Assembly (NCBI RefSeq): GCF_038433465.1
Contig: NZ_JAESVF010000011.1
Span: 10,587-74,586 of the forward strand
Direction of reading: 5' to 3'
DNA length: 64,000 bases
Source of the DNA: Galbibacter sp038433465
GTDB taxonomy: Bacteria; Bacteroidota; Bacteroidia; Flavobacteriales; Flavobacteriaceae
Under the pieces are notes generated by a model, which was not told where the DNA came from, searched no databases, and saw only the letters and a program-made list of their open reading frames with translations. The position numbers and the translations under genes are program-made. How positions within the stretch are numbered: the stretch's first letter is position 1; every line of letters starts with the position of its first letter. Below, one piece after another: positions 54,201 through 63,200 of this stretch.

Positions 54201-55629
54201 CACAACCGATATTTTTGGATTTCTTCCGATGGCATTTTCGAGCTCGGCAGGAGCCGAAGTACAACAGCCGTTGGCAACAGTAGTTATAGGAGGTATGCTA
54301 ACTGCAACCTTATTGACTTTGGTTGTGCTTCCTGTTTTGTATGCATTGATAGAAAAAAAGAAAATTCATTTTAAAATGAAGAAAAATACAGTAGTAACAG
54401 CTGTTGTAGTAGGATTTTTACTGATGGGAAATTTTTCAGTTGCGCAAGAAAGAAGAATGTTTGAAACTTCTTCAGAAGAAAAAGAATACCCAATCTCTAT
54501 AGCAGAAGCTCAAGCAATGGCTGTAAAAAACTATCCGAAGTTAAAGGCAACACAACTTGCCATAAAAGGAGAAGAGGCCTTAAAGAAAACAGCTTGGGAT
54601 TTAGGAAATACGCAAATTTTCACAGGAAAAGAAGAAGTAGGAAACGGTTCTGATGGTGTGGTGACTCCCATAGGAATTCAACAACAACAGATGGATATTT
54701 TCGGAATTCCTTCAAAATTAAAATTGCAAAAAGCACGTATTGCACTGGCTGAAGATAAATTGAATTTAACAACAATTGAAGTCGAGCGCGATGTGAGTAA
54801 AGCTTGGATTTTGGCATTTACAGCCCAAAAAACATGGCGTGTGTACCAAAAGTTAGATTCACTTTTTACTAAGATAGAGCGTGCGGCTCAACTGCGGTAT
54901 GAAACCGAAGCTACGTCGAAGTTGGAATTTTTGGCAACCTCAAATCAAGCCAATCAAATTAAAATAAATAAAGAAATAGCGTATCGAAATTATAAAAGTG
55001 CTCAGGCGTATTTTAATAGTTGGTTGGCAAGCGATACACTATACACTGTGACAAATGTAGAAGCGAATGCTATTGATATTCCGTTTATTACTGAATTAAG
55101 TAGCCTTGAAATGCACCCAAAATTACAAACTTTAGCACAACAAGTTTCTGTTGCAGATGCTGAAAGTAGTGTGGCAAAAGCATCATTTTTACCAAAGCTA
55201 CAAGGGCAATATTCATGGCAAGAAATAGGAGGGCAGTCTGGGTTTTATCAGTTTCAGGTAGGCGTTTCTATTCCGTTGTTTTTTGACCCAGAATTAGGAA
55301 AAGCACAACATGCTAAAATTCAAAAGGAAATAGCACAAGAGGAGTTTCTTCAGCAAAAAATAGCATTTACAACTGCCTATAAGCAAAGTTTGCAACAGTA
55401 TTTGAAGTGGAAAAATACATGGAACTATTATCAAGAAAAGGCAATGCCACTGGCAGAAGAACAAATAAAAGGGGCGGTTTTGGCATATAAAGAAGGCGCG
55501 GTAGATTATGTGTCGTTTATACAGAATATGAAAGATGCTGTAAAAATTGAAGTTGATGCATGGGAAGCTTTTGAGGCTTATTATAGCAGTGGCTTTGAAA
55601 TGGCATATTATCTAAAAAAATCAGAATAA
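51223..55629 (+). CDS. CzcA-type heavy-metal RND pump fused to a TolC-family channel domain
   Basis: A 1468-residue fusion. Residues 1 to about 1047 are a complete RND pump; its helix-4 motif DFGIIIDGAVIIIE (Asp400, Asp406, Glu413) matches CzcA Asp402/Asp408/Glu415, indicating divalent ions such as Zn, Co, Ni or Cd. After KKKIHFK, residue Met1052 opens a second signal-peptide-like stretch (MKKNTVVTAVVVGFLLMGNF, then SVAQERR), followed by a TolC-family domain (about 1080-1468). The reading frame is continuous. Either the junction is cut by signal peptidase, or the internal ATG at 54376 is also used. It is followed by the CzcB lipoprotein after 13 bases. Confidence 0.93.
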   Translation: MINKIIDFSIRQKFIIGLFIIALIGVGIWSMSTINLGSVPDITNNQVQVITVSQNLATEDIEQFVTYPVELAMANLPGVEEIRSISRFGLSVVTIVFKDEEGTYLPRQLVQEKLNEVKAEIPEKFGNPTMGPITTGLGEIYQYTLTPKEGYEDAYSPTDLRTIQDWIVKRQLALTEGVVEINAFGGHVKQYEISLDSDKLNSAGVTISEVFEALQKNNVNTGGAYIEKNKMANFIRGEGLIRSLKDVENIVIKTENGIPILIKNVAENVQFGSQTRYGAFTQDGREAVGGMVLMLRGSNPNMVIQNVQTRMEEVQKSLPEGLEIKPFLDRSSLIERTTSTVKQNLLEGALIVIFALVILLGSLRGGIITATTIPLSLLFAFILMKQFNVWANLMSLGAIDFGIIIDGAVIIIEGTVHEIQKRLRHKNTVLQEGEMDTLAYKAGSTMMNSAFFGQMIILIVFTPILFLTGVEGKMFKPMAYTFGFAMIGAIILCLTYVPMMASLFMKPIQNTKSAFGKFESKLEQFSNRIINAIHKAYLPLLQLALKFKGAVLGIGLVLLVVSGFIFSRMGGEFIPQLDEGDIAMQALIRPGSGLSESIDVSKKIETILLDNFPEIKTVVARIGVADIPTDPMPMDIADMYIILDKNKDNWTSAVTKDELIEKMKEKLDILAGVNLVFSQPVELRFNELITGVREDVAVKLYGEDLDVLAEKVQQMATIIQSVEGVGDVNAERISGLPQMTVRYNRQKVAQYGLNIEKLNTYVSTAFAGGVAGQIFEGEKRFELVVRLDEKNRKDINDLQNLLIDLPNGTQIPIKEVADISYQPGPMQISRDNTFRRTYVGVNTRGRDVESVVMDIQQKLEEQLSLPPGYYITYGGEFENLQSAKSRLLIVVPIALCLIFVLLYFALKSFMQAIMIYMAIPLAAIGGVLALWLRDMPFSISAGVGFIVLFGVAVLNGLVLINRFNSLKEEGVTDVKTQIFDGTKERIRPIMLTATTDIFGFLPMAFSSSAGAEVQQPLATVVIGGMLTATLLTLVVLPVLYALIEKKKIHFKMKKNTVVTAVVVGFLLMGNFSVAQERRMFETSSEEKEYPISIAEAQAMAVKNYPKLKATQLAIKGEEALKKTAWDLGNTQIFTGKEEVGNGSDGVVTPIGIQQQQMDIFGIPSKLKLQKARIALAEDKLNLTTIEVERDVSKAWILAFTAQKTWRVYQKLDSLFTKIERAAQLRYETEATSKLEFLATSNQANQIKINKEIAYRNYKSAQAYFNSWLASDTLYTVTNVEANAIDIPFITELSSLEMHPKLQTLAQQVSVADAESSVAKASFLPKLQGQYSWQEIGGQSGFYQFQVGVSIPLFFDPELGKAQHAKIQKEIAQEEFLQQKIAFTTAYKQSLQQYLKWKNTWNYYQEKAMPLAEEQIKGAVLAYKEGAVDYVSFIQNMKDAVKIEVDAWEAFEAYYSSGFEMAYYLKKSE

Positions 55630-55642
55630 AAATAAAGAAGTT

Positions 55643-56881
55643 ATGAAATACAAATTTTTAAAATCGATACTTGTAACATTGCTATTTGGTGGATTGTTAG
55701 TAGCGTGTTCAAGCAAAACAAAGGATACTTTAGTAGAGAAAACAGCAACAGATAAACATGCTGAAGAAGAAGGGCATGAAGATAATCATAATACGGAGGA
55801 AAATCATGGGGAAGGTGTGTTAGAACTTTCAGAATTAAAGTTTAACAGTTTGGGAATTCGTGTGGATACCTTGTCTAAAAAAGCATTATCAGGAATTATT
55901 GAAGCGAATGGACAACTCGAAGTTCCACCACAATACGAAGCAACTGTAACGGCAATTTTGGGAGCCAATGTTATGCAGATTGAAGTAATTGAAGGCGATA
56001 AAGTGCAAAAAGGACAAGTGTTGGCGAGAATTTCGCATCCTAATTTAACCAAATTACAAACCGATTACATAAAAGCGTATAGTGATTTGGTGTTTCTAAA
56101 GCAAGAAAACGAACGCCAAAAACGCTTATATGAAGCGGAGGTAGGTTCTGGGAAAGCATATCAAAAATCGACTGCCGAGTATACCGCTACCGCGGGATTG
56201 GTAAAAGGATACGAAGCACAATTACGGCAATTAAACATCAATCCAAAAGAGATTCAATCGGGAGCCATTGTAACCTCAGTTGCTGTGTTAAGTCCGATTA
56301 AAGGCTATGTGGAAAAGGTAACGGTAAACATTGGGCAGTATGTAAATCCGCAAGATAAAATGTTTATGATAGTAGACAACGACCATGTTCATGCCGATTT
56401 AATGGTGTTTGAAAAAGATGTTTTTAAACTGAAAGAAGGGCAGGAAATCGATATTCAAGTACAATCAATTCCGAATAAAACATTAAAAGCCAAAATTTAT
56501 TCAATTGGTAAACAATTTGAAACTTCTCCAAAAGCAATACACGTTCATGCTGAAATAAATTATGAGGATGAAAACCTAATTCCAGGCATGTATGTGAATG
56601 GGAAAATTCATACAGTAGAAGTTTTTGTTGATGCACTTCCTGAAGAAGCTATCGTGGAAGAAAACGGAAAGAAATTTACTTTTTCAGCAGAGAAAAAAAT
56701 TGAAGAAAATAACGTGGTTTGGACTTTTACCCCCATTGAAGTTATAACAGGGCAAGTTCACGATGGATGGGTAGAAGTTAAGTTTTTAGAAAAACTCAAT
56801 GTAAGTGTCTTATTAATAATGAATAATGCCTATTATTTAATGGCGGAAATGAACAAGGGAGAGGCCTCGCATAGTCACTAA
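55643..56881 (+). CDS. CzcB-type adaptor lipoprotein with His-rich N-terminus
   Basis: A 412-residue membrane-fusion protein with a lipoprotein signal (Cys22 in LLVAC), so it is anchored by lipid, unlike the CusB here. Mature N-terminus is His/Glu-rich (KHAEEEGHEDNHNTEENHGEG), suited to binding Zn or Ni. The lipoyl half-motif IEVIEGDKVQKGQVLARISHP, the alpha hairpin (about 130-200) and beta-barrel/C-terminal parts follow; it ends in HSH. It works with the upstream RND-TolC fusion, forming a two-gene export operon closed by a terminator. Confidence 0.92.
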   Translation: MKYKFLKSILVTLLFGGLLVACSSKTKDTLVEKTATDKHAEEEGHEDNHNTEENHGEGVLELSELKFNSLGIRVDTLSKKALSGIIEANGQLEVPPQYEATVTAILGANVMQIEVIEGDKVQKGQVLARISHPNLTKLQTDYIKAYSDLVFLKQENERQKRLYEAEVGSGKAYQKSTAEYTATAGLVKGYEAQLRQLNINPKEIQSGAIVTSVAVLSPIKGYVEKVTVNIGQYVNPQDKMFMIVDNDHVHADLMVFEKDVFKLKEGQEIDIQVQSIPNKTLKAKIYSIGKQFETSPKAIHVHAEINYEDENLIPGMYVNGKIHTVEVFVDALPEEAIVEENGKKFTFSAEKKIEENNVVWTFTPIEVITGQVHDGWVEVKFLEKLNVSVLLIMNNAYYLMAEMNKGEASHSH

Positions 56882-57221
56882 GTTGAGTTATTTTGTTAAG
56901 TTTTTGTAATGCCGGTAGTCATAATGATTACTGGCATTTACTTTTTATTATATACTATTTGAGTTAAAATAACTAATATAGACTCATTATTGTAGAATAA
57001 TTTCTTTTATTAAGTATATTTTCTTTATTATTGTGCTCATTTATAATAAATTTAAGAATTGCTATTTACTACACTTAAAAGTATGTTAAAATAAAGTTGG
57101 ATTTTTTGTGAAAAATTTCCTAAATTTAGAAAAGAAAGTATGTGGATATTTTCTTACACATGCCAACTTAATGTAAAGCACGAGAGGTGTAAAGCAATTA
57201 ATCTAATTTTAACTTAGTTAA
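56882..57221. other. Spacer between czcB and the adhesin gene
   Basis: 340 bases: a terminator right after czcB (56908-56938), then AT-rich sequence with no gene. No clear TAnnTTTG box was found before the adhesin gene. Confidence 0.5.
56908..56938 (+). terminator. Terminator after the czc operon
   Basis: AATGCCGGTAGTCAT (56908-56922) pairs with ATGATTACTGGCATT (56924-56938) over 15 bp with two mismatched (G-T type) positions; TTTTTATT follows. Confidence 0.7.
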
Positions 57222-60200
57222 ATGAGAAAAACTTTACTATATATAACCCTCCCATTCCTACTCGTTAGCTTATTATTTCCATGTAATAGTTTCGGAAAGG
57301 AAACTAATGCGTCTAATTTTCTATGGATTGAAAACATCCAATCTGAGATAAACGGACTAGCTTTACTAAACTATAACTACGACGATTTTTTTCTAGATTG
57401 TGAATGTCCAGATGGGGCAAGTACTGTTGTGTCTGGAACATATACTACCTTACCTTCCAATACAATTTGTATTGCGGCAGGAGAGACTGTTACTTTTAAC
57501 CCCGACAATACAACTACAGGTACAGTTATAGTTTATAACTGTGGTACCTTTAATTTTTCTTCTACAGATGGACCAGATAACATTGTCTTGTACGCTCAAG
57601 AAGGTTCTGAGAGTAATTTTGATACTGTACTCGTTAATGGAATCATGGCAGAAGTTGAAAGTGGGGCTATTTTTAACAATCACAACGGACAATCTACTTG
57701 CGAGTCGATTTCGGTTTATCGTGGAGGTACCTATGTTAGAGATGGATATTTTAATGGAAGTAGTTATACTCTATACAATCAAGGAACTGCAAATTTAGAT
57801 TTTTACGACAGTACAGAATCCGCTGGGATTGCATTCCAAGCTACCACCGCAACATTAGTTACAGGCCCTTTAGCAACAACTACATTTAGTCGTACTTCAG
57901 GGAATGTTTCAACAGTAGCTGATGGTAAAACTACCAGCTTCACAACATTTAATCAAGATGCGAGTGCTTTTTCAACAATTAGCGATGATTTTGAAAATGA
58001 TTATACATATACAAATGTGTGCTCATCTGGAGTAGACTCACCTTTAGCTTATCAAACAGATGAAGTTTGTGGTGATGGTATAGATAACAACTGGGATGGA
58101 GTAATAGATGAGGGTTGTGAAGATTGTACAGGAGATAACACTTTGCCAGGTTGTGATTTTGATGGGGATGGAATTAGCAATTTTGATGATTTAGATGATG
58201 ATAATGACGGTGTGCCTGATGTAGAAGAATGTAAAGATGTAGTTTATATTGACGCCGATTTTTTTAATGAGTCTGGTAATATTACAGGCTTTCCACGCTC
58301 TTTTTCGAATGTAAGTGGTATTACTGGTTTTGATGTAACTGTTGAAACTGAAGGGACTTTTGATGGGACTTCTCCATATATATCAAGTGATGGAACGTTT
58401 AATAATGAAATAACAACCTTTAATGGAGCTACCAATTCTTTTATCATCTCTTTTCCAGGAAGTGTACAGCCAGGCTCTATTACGATTACTTCTGAAAATA
58501 ATTTATTTGCAAGGTTAAATACGAACACCACTCCTAATCAAAGAATTAATGAGCGTTTATTATTTGAGATCTTAGGCCAAGGAGAAGTTACTGGTGAAAC
58601 CAAAATTTTTGATGAATTTTCATGTAGTGAGGCTAATTATAGAGCTCCTGATATTGTTGATACAGGATCGGAAGCGTCTCATATGTATAATATGCCATTA
58701 GTAGCACTTGCAAATTCATGTGGGGTAGAAAGTGTTTTTAATGCTTCTGCAGGTATTACTCAGTTAAGAGTTACCTATAGTCTTCCCAACGGAGCATCAA
58801 ATAATGCAACAACTCTTCAGTCATTTAGAATCACCATGAATATGTGTTATACCGATACCGATGGTGATGGTGTAGCAAATAAATTCGATTTAGATTCAGA
58901 TGGCGATGGTTGTAGTGATGCTATTGAAGCAGGAGCAACCACAGATACCACAACCGATTTTCAGTTTACAGGTGTTGATAGTAATGTTGATGGATTAGTA
59001 GATGCAGTTGATAGTGATCAAGATGAACAAGTTGACTATGAGTCTACTTATAATCAACTAGCGATGAATTCTAATGCAGGATTTTGTATTGATTCAGATG
59101 GCGATGGGGTTTTAGATACTGATGATATTGATGATGATAATGATGGTGTTTTAGATGTTGATGAAGCCTGTGCAGACGGACTCTCAACAGGAACTCCATT
59201 CACAAGTATTTCTCAAGCAAGCTCAGTTACTTCGGCTGGGATTTATTATTTTAATATTGGTGGACAAGAATTTTCAACCTATGTAGACGAAAATGGATAT
59301 GTTAAAATTGCGATTGATTTTGGAGGTGGTTCTGGAGCTTTACCACAAGGAAATGCTTTAAATAACAATGAACGTGGAATTTTAACCCCCGAAATTTTAG
59401 CGCTACTAGATATTGAAGAAGTCAGAATTTCCGATTCTACAGGATTCTTAGATGCAACAACTACCAATGCAGGTGTGATAGACCGTGTAAATATAAATTT
59501 TATAATTCATCGGGGGCAAGGAGATAATGGTATTAATGATGACTGGGTAGGATCCAATGCTCAAGTTCTTACTGTAAATGGTACTTCGAACACAAATGTG
59601 GGTAGCCCAACTTTGGATAGAGCTATTATACATATATCAGGAAACGCTAATGGGATGTCTTGGATTCCAATTACAAATAGGCAAGCTGTACAAAATACAA
59701 ATACAGAGTTGTCGCCCGACGAATCATTAAATCTTTGGGTTAAAGGTGGAGAAGCGGTTTTTGAAGATGGAAATGGAAATTGTGACATTGATGGTGACGG
59801 ACTTCCAAATCATTTAGACCCAGATGCAGATGGCGATGGATGTAGTGATGCACTCGAAGCTAGCGCTACCACAGATACTACCACAGACTTTACTTTTGAC
59901 ATTGAGGGAGGTAGTAGTACCGATGCAAACGGTAATGGTCTAGCTGATGAAGTTGAAGATGGTACTACAGGTAACAATAACTACCAATCAACATATGCAC
60001 TTTATGGTTTAAATAAAAATATTGGGATTTGCTTAGATTCTGATAATGATGGGGTTATTGATTTTATTGATATTGATGATGACAATGATGGAATTCTTGA
60101 TGAAGATGAAAACTGTCAAAACGGTTTAACACCAAGTACGCCTTTCTCTAGTATTACCCAAGCAAGATTTGTTCAAGTACCAGGGGTTTATTATTTCGAA

Positions 60201-63200
60201 ATAGATGACGTGCCATTTTCATCTTATGTTGATGAAAATGGGTATGTATTAGTAGCTTACGACTATCCAACAGGTGGAGGGAATATTCCATTAACCAACA
60301 ATGTAAATACTATGGATAGAGGAGTCTTTCCTCCAGAAGTACTTGCTGTTTTAGATAATTTATTAGAGGTTAGAATCTCTGATGGAGATGGGAATATAGA
60401 TGGTGTTTCTACAAATGCTACTTTGTTAACGAGGGTACAAGGAAACTTAGCTTTACATCGCGGGAATGCAGGTGATAATGGAATAAACAGCGCTTGGACT
60501 GGAACAAATGTAGCTCCATTGGGTAGAGATGCAAGTGGAAGTGCAGGGAGTAATAATACATTGGATGCCAAGATTTTTCATACTGCTGGAAATAGAGCTG
60601 GTATGCATTGGATTCCAGCGTCAAACTTTCAACAAATTACAAACAATTCAGGGCAAATTAATGCAACTAATAGTTTAAGACTATGGGTTCGCGGAGATGC
60701 CTTGGGTGTTATGTCTGAATGTGATTATGATGGCGATGGAATAGAAAATTATCTTGATTTAGATTCTGACGGGGATGGCTGTAGTGATAGCTTTGAAGCA
60801 GGAGTAATTGATGCCGAAGTAGCAGATCATCAGTTTGTATTTACCGCTGGAGATGCTTCCGACACCAATGGAGATGGTTTGGCGGATGCTGTAGATGCCG
60901 ATTTAGACGCTGAAACTGATTATGAAAACACTTATAACGATTTTGCAATCAACGCAGATAGAAGTTTATGTGAAGACTCTGATGGTGACGGAATTCCTGA
61001 CCTTATTGATATAGATGACGATAATGATGGGGTATTAGATGTAACAGAACAAGAGCAATGTACAAATACGTATTCTGAAGTAATAAGTGGGGTTACATCG
61101 GCAAACTTTAATGTAGAGACTTCTATAACAGGACAGTTAGCAAATGGAGTTGGTTACACTATGATTGAAAATAACGATGATATTAGGTTTAGTAGTTTCA
61201 CTACAGATAATACTTCCTGTCTGTTTGCAAAAGAAGAATATTTTTATGAGCCGATAGTAGCTACAGATGTTATTCAATTGGTTGCAGAATCTGGGAACGA
61301 TCATCAATTTATTATTCAGTTCGATCAGCAAGTAAACAATGTTATTTTTAATATAAGTAGTATAGATCAACGAGCCTTAACTTTTACAGGGGTTGGACTT
61401 AGCGGAATTGAAGTGCTTCAAAGTAACGACCAACTTACGGTTAGCGGGAATACCATTGGAGATGTTGATCCTGGTTCTTATGACACTGTAGTATGTGAGG
61501 ACAATGGAGGGAGTGCTTCGGGTTCTATTTTATTAAAAGGAAATTACCAAACCATCGGTGTTACGTTCACAAGTAATGGTACTTTAAATGATGGGATGGC
61601 TTTTCAGCTTTCAGAATACTGTTTTAACGATTTAGATACAGATGGTGACGGTACTGTTAATAGATTAGATTTAGATTCAGACGAAGATGGATGTAGCGAT
61701 GCTTTTGAAGCTTTAGCAACCAAAGATTTAACCGAAAACTATCAGTTTGAAGGAACCGACGCCAACGAGAATGGCTTAGATGATGAGGTAGAAAACGGAA
61801 CAACTGGAGAAATAAATTATGAATCAGAATACGAAACCTATGCTATTGATGACACAGAGAATGCGTGTTTAGATAGCGATGGAGATACTATTCCAGATGT
61901 TTATGATTTAGACGATGATAACGATGGTATTTTAGATTCAGACGAAGGTTGTTTGCAAATACGTCATTTCTTTACTGATATGACAACGCTTGCTACAAGT
62001 ACTCGATCTACGAGTGATGCATTACTAACAGATTGGGTATATGAAAACCCTAATGACCCTGGAAACTGGTCGTTAAATTTAGAATTTAATGTAGAAATAG
62101 AGCTTATTATAGAGTCCATTTTAGGAGATCAATCTTTTGCTCGTTCTGGTACTGCTACTGTAGATGGAGTAACTAAAAACTTTAGCACAGCAGGAGGAGA
62201 ATCTCAAGTTGTGGAGCATTCTTCTTCAAGTAAAGAATTACACACAATAACCTACGTAGGGCAAAATTTACCATTAAATGGATTGCGTGTATACGATGCC
62301 GATAGAAATCCAATTATTTTTTATGATTTTGGTATGCCAACAAGCCCTGTCGAAGACGGCTATTATGGAGTATCAAATAACAATCCAGACGAGACACAGT
62401 TTGTTTGTGGGTTTGGTGGGGATTTAGGAGATATTGATGGTGATGGTATTCCAAATCGTTTAGATTTAGATTCCGACGGAGATGGTTGTTCCGACGCTTT
62501 TGAAGGAGCGGGAGATTTTGTTGGAAGTCAGTTGGTAGCTTCAGAAATGGATGGAGGAAATACCGACGGTATAGATTCAACTTTTAATGGATATGGAAGC
62601 CCAGTTGTCGAAAATTTAGGTAACAATGTTGATTTAGATCCTTCGAGTGCTTCTTATGGAGTTCCAATTATTGCGGGGACAGGCCAGGCAATTGGTACGA
62701 GTCAAGAGTTAGCAGAAGATTTAGATGGAGATGGTGTAGGAGATGACTGTGATTGCTTTGATTATACGCAAACAGATACCGATGGAGATGGCGTCCCAGA
62801 TTATGCAGATGTAGATGCTGATAATGATGGTATTGATAATATTACCGAATCTACTTCTGGAGTTGACCCATATTTAGATGGTGATGCAGATGACATACCT
62901 TTTTACTTAGATGATGATGATACAGACGAATTAATTGGAAATGATGATGGTGTTATCGAAACTGGTTTTGATACCGATGAAGATGGAGTTCCTAATCATT
63001 TGGATTTAGATTCAGATAACGATGGTATTCCAGATGCTGTTGAAGCACAAGCAGATTATACAGTAGCCAACAACTTAACAAATTGTCGATTTGACGATGG
63101 AGATGTTTTTAATACAGAAGGATGTGAAACAGGAGAATCTGCAGGAGGATTAGTAACACCTGTAGATACAGATGGTGACGGTACACCAGACTATTTAGAT

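Noticed and set aside
54376..55629. The TolC domain as a separate gene following a pump gene.
   Set aside because: There is no stop codon between the two parts and the frame is shared, so it is annotated as one fused gene. Internal initiation remains possible and is recorded as a finding.
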